A DNA stretch of 64,000 nt from Bimastos eiseni (lineage: Eukaryota; Annelida; Clitellata; Crassiclitellata; Lumbricidae), in the NCBI GenBank assembly GCA_959347315.1, contig OY365819.1:22958589-23022588 (forward strand), given 5' to 3'. Shown here in pieces: positions 9,638 to 21,500 of this stretch; within the stretch, counting starts at the first letter, position 1, and every line of letters starts with the position of its first letter. The notes beneath the pieces were generated by a model. The model saw only the letters and a list, made by a program, of their open reading frames with translations, had not been told where the DNA came from and did not search any database. The translations under genes and the position numbers were made by a program.

Positions 9638-12488
9638 CTGGAAAATAATAAAAGCAGCCTAATTAAGTAAAAAAACATTTCAATACGAAGTAGTAAAATA
9701 CTGCCTTTCTGTCCTTCATGTTTTGTGCACAAGACTCAAACTTCATAAACTCATCACAAAGCATCAAAATGAACATCACAGGCTTTTTACCACGATGTCA
9801 CTTAGTGTGTGATATGTAGCAATAAAATGCACGAAAAACTTTATTGGTACGCTACTGTGTATTTGCTGGTAGTCTAATAAAGAATATTCTTACTTACTTA
9901 CTTGCTTATATAAGAAGTGGCTGAGAGCAATGGCCTTGGCAGACCTGCTTTTGGCCTCTTTGGTCTTGGTTGTTCCAGGAGTCTAGAATGTGTCTACTAC
10001 ACAGGAAGATTTGAGTTTACTTGCGATACTTCTGAAATGTGGTGCACATTTCACTGCCTCAGGTACAGAAAGTAAATCCACAATTCAACGCTTTAATGCG
10101 GTTATTTTCAGAGGCACATTTGTCCTACCACACACCTACCACTGCCGAGTGATTTGCCATTCCAGAAAATCATCACATCTCCGGATATTGTATGGATCGC
10201 CTGAGGGATCACTAATACCTCGGGCAAAAAAAGAAAAGAAATTGAATTCTTTAAGTAAATGTACTTACTCTGTTTGTGGACTACAACTGGACTATGTTCT
10301 GCAACTGAATGGTCAGACATCAGGCCATTAATTGCATCGAAGTACTCCCATTGTTTGCGAATCTTGCTCTTCTTTTCATTGCCATTCACAATCAGCTTAT
10401 ACCTACAATATTTGAGAGAATTTGTAAACTGACATCAGTTGAAACCAAAACAACACAGAGTGTTGGAACAATACACGGAAACAAAAGAAGAAATTGATGG
10501 CATTGCATAAATGAAAGAAGGTCATTTAAAAAGGATTCTGCAGAGATTCAGGAATTGATGCCAACCTGTATTTAAGATTGCGTATCTTCTTTTCACATGC
10601 CTCCCAAGAGAAGCTGGTTCCATGTGCCTGCATTGCATCAGCTACCTGCTTCCACACATCCATCTTCTTGATGCCTGGAGTATTGAAGAGATACTGCCTC
10701 TCCCTACATGCTCTAATCAGCAAAAGGGTCAACTCATGTGTCCAGCCTGCTCCACACAATAGAAAATAGATAAGCGTTCAGAAGGCAATGACACATGCAA
10801 ATGGTCCAAAATAACATGACACATAATTTTCATAAAAGCTACATATCACACTTCAAGCTATATAATTGCTTTGCACATCATCTATTTACACATGGGAGCG
10901 AAATCATGGTTTGAAATAATGAATTATATTGAAATTTAACTCTTTTTTTTTTATAGTAAATGTCTTTGTGTGAAGACGTACATACAGAACCATTTAACCC
11001 TTTATTGATTACGCCTTACGTTTTACTATGCACTGGTCATTAAAGGGTTACACCTTTTTTACCATTAAAACAGTTATAAAAAATTATCCAACACTTCGAG
11101 TCTTGTCTAAAGCAATGGTAACACAAATGTTACCGACTGAAGCTGGGTTCTCTCATGCATGGTCAAATACGGTTTTCAACAAAGTTATGACAGAAGCTTT
11201 GAACTACATCAGCATCACCTTAGTCATGATTGCTATTACCAACTTCGTCAGCTCCTCACTGTTGAACGATCTCTAATGGCCATCGCCACTTTTGTACATG
11301 CCTTCATTACAGCACAGTGTGTGATCACTGTTCAGTTCAACCTCCTATTATGATCTGCCAGCTAGCATCTTGTCTTGTTTATGTACTGCAAGCTGCAGAA
11401 TGCCTTATTGGCACAATACAGGGATGCCAGCATAAATGGAGAAGCAGAAGTCCAAGCGACTGGTGACAAAAACATGTACTAAAGTAACTGTGACTTGTGG
11501 TTGAGAGATCGACAGATTGCACAAATTTGATATAGCTGGTAGAAGTATCAATGGGAAACAAGTATTGATTTGCCGAGTGAAAGTAAGTTCTTGGCCAAGA
11601 ATGACCCCTAGATCCCGGACAGATATAGAGCAATTGAAATCGGGAAAGCAGGTTGAGAGAGCATCAAGGTCAAGTTTAGCTAGTTACTGTTTAGTACCAA
11701 GCCAGATAAATTTCGTTTTTGCAGGATTTAGTCGGACATCCAGGTCCCAAGTTAATTTATGGCCACCTGCAAGGATTGAATGGCAGATACCGCATCCATC
11801 GCTCAGCTGTGGACATATGCCTGAGTATCACAAGCAAGAGGATAGAAATGTTCCTATTTCAGTAGTGTACAGGGCCAAATACAGACCCCTGTGGTTTCCC
11901 ATAAGATACTAGGTCCCATTGAGACCTAGTTGAGCCAATGATAACACAGGAGGGGCGACCATTCGGGAAAGAGCAAAGCCAATCAAGAGGCTTACCAGTA
12001 ATGCCAAAATAAGTATAGAGTTCAAATAATAGAATGTCATGGTCAACCGAGTCAAAGTCAAGTAGGGCCAGAAGGCTGACCTGTGTCTGGTCTATGGCGT
12101 TTCAGACATCAGACAATAGGCGCATCAGTCGAGTGGTTCTTTCGGAACCCAGATTACTTGGAAGTTGCCGTTGATATGTAAATAGTTAGTTATCTGAGTG
12201 GACACATCCTTCTCAATGATCTTTGAAACAAATGATACATTGGAGATTGGCCTATAAGTTAGAGGATATGATGTGTCCAGGGCAAAACTCTCGCTCCTGG
12301 TACCGGGCGTGCATTTGGCGAAAGAAGTGGAGCCAGTCGCCCTGCATCTTGGTTTGCCTGCAGTCGCTCCAGGTGTTGCGTCTGGTGGCGGAGTGTACGG
12401 CACTCACTGTCAAACCAGGGAGACAGCGTGCTCTAACGTACCTTCAGTTCTATATATATATATATATATATATATAGCGTACCTTCAG

Positions 12489-12537
<49 letters not shown>

Positions 12538-15500
12538 ATATATATAGAACTGAAGATATAGAACTGTGATACTCAGGCATATGTCCACAGCTGAGCGATG
12601 GATGCGGTATCTGCCATTCAATCCTTGCAGGTGGNNNNNNNNNNNNNNNNNNNNNNNNNNNNNNNNNNNNNNNNNNNNNNNNNNNNNNNNNNNNNNNNNN
12701 NNNNNNNNNNNNNNNNNNNNNNNNNNNNNNNNNNNNNNNNNNNNNNNNNNNNNNNNNNNNNNNNNNNNNNNNNNNNNNNNNNNNNNNNNNNNNNNNNNNN
12801 NNNNNNNNNNNNNNNNNNNNNNNNNNNNNNNNNNGTGTACTTTTTGATTGATTTGTTACGTTGGTTGGTTACAAAATAGACGATTTGATTTAGCCCACAT
12901 ACATACACACACATATATAATTATATTGTAGGAAGAGGGCTCCTCATTTACTTTGGGTTCTTCTCGAAGGTTCCCTCTCGAGTCGCCGCTTAAAATACAT
13001 CGAATGTCTGTGTTCAGTTCCCGTGAACAACTGCTTGCCTGCAGGAACTTGGTCTTTACCCAATCTCTGGTCAACGATGATTGCATTCAGCAGCCAGTGG
13101 CACCTCACTGGTCCCACCTTCCTGTACATCATGTGCATTGGAACAGCCATATAGAACACTCTTCCATTAAATTACATATTCTGCTATACAGAATTCAGGA
13201 ACCAATTTTAAATCTATTATTGTTCTGCCACAATTCAAAAGAACATTTTCAGCCATATAATGTTGAAACTATTTTAAATGTGTCAGCACTCCTGTGATCT
13301 TCAAGGGCAAGATATAAATAGCCTGACACATACATATATATATATACAAATATATATTAGAGCTGTACCGATATTGCTTTTTGCCGATTATGCCAATACC
13401 GATTATTGTCAATTATTCGTTTGTCGAAACCCGATTATTTAGCCGATTATTTCCTTGTGTTTCCCAAGATGACCGGTTCTAAAAGATAGACCTGCTGCTA
13501 CTGCCTATTGTTGTGATACAGGCAAACACTTGCTCCGTAGGAGACGTATACATGTAGTTGGGGACTAATCCTAGACAGCAATACAAATTAGACACACCGC
13601 CCGCTGTCGACCTTGCATGATGGTGGAGAGAAAAGATGTCTATGTAACTGAACGCCTTCTTCTAACATGCCAATGAGGCCATTCACTCCCCAGACAGGTC
13701 ACTTTTACAACTTGCCAATTTGGCTTAAAATGACATGATTGTGCTCAGGATAATTAAGCAGGCACTATGAATCACTGCACAATAGGCTACAGCAGCACAG
13801 CTGTTGACTGTACTGTTTCCCTCGTACTACCAGTCTAGCACTATGGTTACTGGGTGGTAGTAGAATCCCGAGTTCCCAATGCTATGGGAAGCGAACGGAA
13901 TGCTGTCCTTCACAGACCCAATGATGTTGCTGTCGTCATTTTGCTCCTTAAGACTGAAAATAATATTATAAAATGAAAAAAAAGGTTTAATATCAGCGCA
14001 GATTATCTTGCCGATATCCGATATCGCCGATATCTCTATAATCGGCCCGATTAATCGGCCGGCCGATTAATCGGGACAGCTCTGATATATATATTTCTAT
14101 GAGGTACTACATGTATTAGACATCAATCTTAGCAACTGTCCCAGAATGCAGAACTCATTGACACACAACAAAAATGTGAAATCCAAACCGCATATAAACC
14201 ATAAACCACATACAAACCATAAACCACATATAAACCATAAACCAGATATAAATCATAAACCACATATAAACCATAAACCACATATAAACCATAAACCTCA
14301 TATAAAACATAAACCACATACAAACCATAAACCACATATAAACCATAAACCACACATAAACCACAAACCACATATAAATCATAAACCACATATAAACCAT
14401 AAACCTTATATAAACCATAAACCACATATAAACCATAAACCACATATAAACCATAAACCTCATATAAAACATAAACCACATACAAACCATAAACCACATA
14501 TAAACCATAAACCACACATAAACCACAAACCACATATAAATCATAAACCACATATAAACCATAAACCTTATATAAACCATAAACCACATATAAACCATAA
14601 ACCACATATAAACCATAAACCTCATATAAAACATAAACCACATACAAACCATAAACCACATATAAACCATAAACCACACATAAACCACAAACCACATATA
14701 AATCATAAACCACATATAAACCATAAACCTTATATAAACCATAAACCACATACAAACCATAAACCACATACAAACCATAAACCACATATAAACCATAAAC
14801 CACATATAAACCATAAACCACACATAAACCATGAACCACATATAAACCATAAACCACATACAAACCATGTATTGATTGTAGTTACAAGCAGTGACTACAT
14901 TTTAACAGGTTAGTTACAAGAGCAGAGGGCCATCCAAAACAAGGCTCTTATATCAAGTGGTAATAAGGTACTTGCCGTTAGTAATGGCATCTTCTGTTGG
15001 AATGCTGAGGTCCTTGTTGCTCCCAAGTGATTCCGCAACTATGGTGATGCCCTTTGGCAGGTTCAGCACCTGTTCATCAGTGACAGATTCTGAGATGTCT
15101 CTTCCTTCTTCGCTTTCATCTCCTCTGCACTCCAAGACTACACCACCTTCAAAAGCACCATCTTGCCAGCTGGATTGAAACTCCGACTCACAGCCTACAT
15201 CTGTAGAAAGCATCAAAGGTCACTCATATAGAACAAATGGCAGCAATGAATCATTAATATACAAACATTGAATGCACAGATTGAGTGAATTGGAGTCTTT
15301 GATCTCCAAGACAATGGAAAGCATTGAAATCAATTCTCAAGCTTTGACAAATCAAACTCCTGTTTTACTTGTCCACATACAATAAGTACATGGCTACTTC
15401 ATGTCAGGAGTCAAACCAGCCATCCTCTTTCACATCTCAACTCAGCCTTTGAATTCAGAGGTATTTGCACTGAATCCTGCTGTCTAATGGTGACACACAT

Positions 15501-18500
15501 GCAGCTAAATTAATATAACCTGCTTTGGAATAACTCTGAAAGACCACTGGATCATCTCTTTATGAGCAAAAATGATTGTGACTTAAAGACACACAATTTC
15601 TGCACCTGATTATATTAGTATCTGCAGCATCAAGAAACTATTTCACCACATGAAAGCGTCTGGATCGAATTGACAAGTATTTGACAAGTATATTCATACA
15701 CTTGGCTGAGACAGCAGCTAAGCACCTGTCATGTTACACAGAGTTAACTATCACAAACTGTTTTAAACATTACTGACAAGTTCCTTCTCATAGCAGACCT
15801 TTTCCTCGGCCTCCTACTCCGTCCACTCACTCATTTCGTCTCATCCATTGACCATCAGGCCTTTGCCAAGGATATTCGTAACTCGAAACTTGTTCTCAGC
15901 CCTGTATGACCTTCTATCTTGATATAATTTTATACTTTCACGCTAGATGGCGGTGGTCTGAGCACACCTGTCGCGACAGTGGCTGCAGCAAATCTAACCT
16001 TTTAAGTATTTATACCTACAATTTTCGGCTTTGTACTGGACGGAAAATCCTGTTTTGAGACTCTCGTCAGGTCCTTTCGCTGTGAGTTGAGTTTTACATT
16101 GTGCTCTTACGAAGTTAGTCGATCGAAGTTACGGCGCCATTTCCGGCTGACCCTCCCTGTTTATCGAGGTTATACCTATACACCATTTTAGCGTACACTG
16201 ACCTATCCACTAAAGGACTAAATTAATTCTAAACTCTGTCAGGAAGTTGTGTCCATAATGTCAAGAAGAGGCTCCAAACCAGATGACAATGTCGTACTCG
16301 AGTGTCTCCAGGATGAAAAGGTTATGGAGATTATCATAACACGACTCGAAAGAAGTCTTCAACTGATCGTGGAGCGACTTTTTAATGCATTGGCTGTTGG
16401 TCTCACCAAGAGACTTGAGGTTATGGTGGACTCCATGACCCAGTCCGCATTAGACAAACAAAACATGATGGTTCAAACCAAGATAGCCGACATGAAAAAA
16501 AATTACCAGAGTTTGGCCAAGACTATCGATGATCTCGATAACCAGTAAAGACAGGAAAATCTTATCATCTACGGAATCGATGACACCAAACTTCTCACTA
16601 CAGGACTTCCCCAACATGCAGAATCCGAAGAGACTATCGCTCAGTCGGTCATTAACTTTTGTGCCTCTCGCCTGGATCTCATCATCCAGGACTCAGACAT
16701 CTCCATGACCTATCGGATGACCAGCAGATCGACTTCTTACAACAGACCCATCCTGACCCGTTTCACAACCAGGCGCATCCGGAATCGGGTCCTCTCTGCT
16801 CACAGATCACTACGCCGAGCACCGGAAACCAAGTCTGTCTACATTAATGAACACTTGACTCGCAAGAACTCTCTCCTCTTCGCAGAAACCAGAAAATTGA
16901 CTAAAATGAAAACTATCACCTCAACCTGGACGAGAGATGGGATAATCTATGTCTGCTGTTCTGACGATTCTGCAAGTAGGCCGATTAGGATCTCAACGGA
17001 CGAAAATCTGGAGAAACTTACGCTGCGTAAGCCCTATGATTTGCCTCTGCCCATGACCAAATGACCTCATCACATGAACCTGACGACCCACCCGCGAACA
17101 CTTATCAACATTCACTGTCCCCAGTCTTTGTCGTCGTCTCTGTTTGCTCATCAACTTTCTCATCCTCCCGTTGGGCTTCATTTCATTTCTTTTCTGTTCA
17201 TCAAGTTTACCGATGTTGCCACTGTTTCTGCTTCTCGTTGCTTACTTGCTTAATTGTCGCTGACTACTGTTTTGTTGCGACTTTATTTCTTGTTTGTACT
17301 TTTCTTATTTTTCTATTTATTTTTATTTTCATTTTCGTGTCTAAGCTCTGATTGAGCTTCCACGTGTTAACGATTTAATTAAATGTTCATTATGTGCTAA
17401 TGTGTCAGACAACATTTCCGCACTAATCAAATGTGCTCATTGTTGCAAATTTTATCATTTCCATAATCTCACGTCTGTAAACACTTCATGGCTCTGTAAT
17501 AGCTGCTTGACCAGGTTATTTTCTTTTAATCATATAACTGATAATGTTGAATTTACCAATAGCATACTTGGAGCTAGCAGCTCTGTTGCCCAGTCACTTA
17601 CCCAATTAAGAAATGGCCCTCGCATCAATCCCTTCACTAACCTTAATTCTGACTGGCTACTTCTTAATACTAGTGATCTTGACCCTGATGACAATTTCTT
17701 CACAGTCGACCTGGCCTGTGCAAATACAATAATTCTGACTCTCCTGAATTGGATAATCAACGTACGATGTACGCGTGGTCTTTTCTCCCTTATGCATGTA
17801 AACTGCTGAAGTATACTTAATAAGCTCTCTGCTCTTGAAAGCCTCGTCCTTCGACTCTCTCCTGACATCATCTCTGTATCTGAGACTTGGCTGAACATAA
17901 ACTCTCAAGATATTATTCATATTGCTGGATACACCTTTGAATCCAAACCTAGAATAGTTGGCCGGGGAGGGGGAGTGGGCCTCTTCATTAGAGACAATAT
18001 CAAATACCAACTTCTCATCATGCCCCCACTCCATGTCAACCCCACGTCGCTTACGAATCGCTTTTTATTCAACTGCTTCGTGTCAGTGGTGCTTACTCTA
18101 ATGTGGGTGTAATATATAGGCCCCCAGGTCAAGATCTTGTGAATTTTAATACTGAGTGGAATGAGCTGCTAGCATCCATGTTGATTAAGGATCGTGACAC
18201 CCATATTATAGGAGACTTTAACATCGATCTACTCAAGGCTCAGGAACACAAACTTACTGGTGACTTTATGGATATTATATCATCTCACCACCTTCTACCA
18301 GTTATCACCCAACCCACTAGGATCACCGATACTTCCGATACTTCCGCTACCCTAATTGACAACCTTTTCACTAATCGCATTGCTAAGGTCACTGACTCCA
18401 CTATTATTATTGAAGACTTATCATATAACTTACCTATCTTGGCTTGGTTTGACCTATCCCCTATCCCTCCTACTCATGGCCCTCTGACAGCACGAAGATA

Positions 18501-21500
18501 TGACGAGAAGTCGATGGTACTATTTATTAATTTCCCGTATGGACTGGTCTAGCATTTACGATAGTTGTCTACAGGATGACCCGTCAAGTGCTTATGATCT
18601 CTTTAACGCTAAAATTAAAAATGATTACGACCTAGCTTTCCCTTTGGCTGTCACCACCATTTCTTAAAAAAATAACCCTAAGCAGCCTTGGATGACTCCA
18701 CTCTGCCTATATCAAGAATCCGACTCCTGAAAATGAAGCTAAATTCAAGGTGTACCGGAATAAATTGAAAACTTTGCGCATAAAAACGGAACAAAATTAC
18801 TATGCATTGGTGTTCATTAAACATAGTGGTGACCTTAAACAAACTTGGAAGGTCATTAAATCGATCCTTAAGGTTAAACCTCGCGATGCACTAGTCAGTT
18901 CCATTGTGACAAATGGCACTGAAATTTCTGACCCAATTAAACTCGCCCAGAAATTTAATGACTATTTTACTAACATTGCTAGTGATCTTGTAGATAAGAT
19001 CCTCTGTTTCCCTAACAGTTTTGAGCTTTATCTTGGCCCTTCTAATCCTAACTCCATTGCCATTATCCCTACCTCGCCTGATGAATTAATCGCTCTGAAT
19101 CATTCTTTGAAGGTTACTCACTCGGCTGGCCATGATGATCTCAGTCCCTCCGTAATCGCCTCTGTATTTCCGCTTATTGCTACTACACTTGCATCCATTG
19201 TTAACTGTTCCTTAGCCACTGGCTTGGTTCCATCTGCTTTAACAATTGCTAAGGTTATTCCAATGCACAAACAGAGTCATAGATACCACATAGCCAACTA
19301 TAGGCCTATTTCTATTCTACCGTTCTTCTCTAAATTATTCGAAAAAGTAATGTATTCTAGGCTCTACAACTTCATTTAAACGAACCAACTCCTATGCCCA
19401 TCCCAACATGGTTTTCGACCTGGGCCCTCTGCTGTTGTTATGTCTCTGCTAGACCTTCACGACCACATATCTAAGGCTTTTGACCGTAATGAATTCTCTG
19501 TTGGTATATTTATGGACACCGATCATAAAATCCTTCTTTCCAAATTAAACTCTATAGGTATCCGTGGAGTAGCTCTGGACTAGTTCCAGAGACTACTTAC
19601 ATCACCGCATCCAATACGTGCTCTGTAACGGTCAAGTCTCCAAGACTCGTTTTATCAAGTATGGGGTTCCCAGGGTTCTATTATAGGCCCCTTACTCTTT
19701 CGTATATATATCAACGACCTACCTAACGCGTCTAAACTTGTGTATTTCCTTCTTTTTGCAAACGATACAAATATTATTGCGTCTAGCCCCTCATATGCCA
19801 ACTTAGTGTCTCTGCTTAAAAATGAACTGCTGCATATCGGGGACTGGTTTACTGTTAATAAGCTGTCACTTAACATGCTTAAAGCCCAAGGTTTGAGAGG
19901 CGTGGTCTAATGAATACCTGCCGCCTGCTAGCTACCAATCAGATCTTCCCATAGCATCTCATTCGTCGTCATCGCTGTGGTCAGTCTATCTGAATAGGCT
20001 CAAATGGGCCAAGTAGACAGCTGAGGGAAATGCACTGGAAATAACAATTGAAACAATGATCGGTCTTCATAGTCCTTATAAATATATGCATCTACACACC
20101 TGTACTTGATGAAGAAGACAAAGAAAGGTTACACGCGGTGAGTCGTACACGTGTTTGAATATACATTTGTGATTTTATATTTCTATTTTCTAGTTGTTAG
20201 ATATTAGATTAAATTGCTTTGTCTACTATGTGATCGTCTCTAATCTTGCGTTTAGATATTTAAATCTTAAATATTGTATCGATTTAACTGTCGCTTAAAT
20301 ATAACTGGTCTTAGTCTAACGTAACTGTACTAGCTTAGATTAAAAATTGCGTACGCGCCTCTTGCTGGACATGAGTTCTAGCGAGAGACCCCTCGCCTCC
20401 GGGTCTGAGCCTCGAGCTCGACCCGATGCTGGCACGCCGATGGACCTGACGGTGTTGACCTCATCCAAAAAACGGGTGAGCCGCAGTGACGAATCCGCTG
20501 GTAGCGGAAGCAAATTTTTTATTTGTACAACTGAGTCTGAAAATGACTCAGACAATGATGGTAGAGGGGTCGAGTATAAGACTGTCACCAGTAAGGCAGA
20601 AAAAGCTGCCAAGCGCGAGAAGCGACTAAAAATTCGCAAAACTTAGGCAAATCTGGATTCCTACCGTAAGGACAGTAGGACTACGGTTCAGAAGCCGATG
20701 ATGAAATCGGCAAAAGTCCCAGTGAGGCGGAACCTGCCAAGCGTTCCGAAGAGCGTCGAACCTGCCGCACTGGTGACGGCAGCGGAGAAGGCCCCTCCCG
20801 CCCGTGTGACGATAAACCGGTCTGTTGAGCACCGGCTGTTTATAGAGTTTATTGGCGTTTGTTTATCTAAAGTTAACGCTCCACTGGTCAGGGCGGAGCT
20901 GAACAGACAGTTTGGCCCTCTGACAGCGGATGTGCCTGCCCCGTCTGCAACGTGTGTACGCGTCCACATGGGCGGACCTGAGAGCAGAGCACACAGGGCT
21001 CAACTGCTCACTACCACAGACCTCTGTGGTTATCAGGTTAAAGTGTCCGAGCCACGCGAAGTTGTGAGACACAGAGGCAGGTACGTCCAAAAGGTAATAA
21101 AGGGCGTATCCATCACCTTAAGTGATGCCGATATTCTTTGCAGCCTGGAGAGTCTGGAAAACCTTTGTGTAGTTAAGGTAGAACGGATCCTTAAGATCCA
21201 GAATAAGGATAAGATCCCGACCACGGCGGTGAAGATTGAACTGGAACCTGGTTCAGTCGCACCTGCCTAACTGCATGTGGGCTTTCTGAGTTTTAAAATG
21301 TATGATTATGTACCACCACCTACACGCTGTTTTTGCTGTCTATCTTTCGGCCACGTAGCCAAATTTTGTAGGAAAACTCAACGATGCGGGATCTGTGCCG
21401 GCGACCACAAGCACACCGAGTGTTCAAAGCGCGAGCAGCCGAAGCGTACAGCCTGCGGCGGCCCTCATCCTGCGATGACTAACAGCTGTCCGAAGTACAC

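Noticed and set aside
12566..12914. Frames across the N gap
   Set aside because: Their length comes from unknown bases read as open.
14180..14868. Possible CRISPR-like array
   Set aside because: There are no unique spacers between repeats; it is a continuous tandem array in a eukaryotic genome.
14129..14913. Long open frames on both strands (up to 255 codons)
   Set aside because: They are translations of the 18-bp satellite, open in several frames only because the unit length is a multiple of three.
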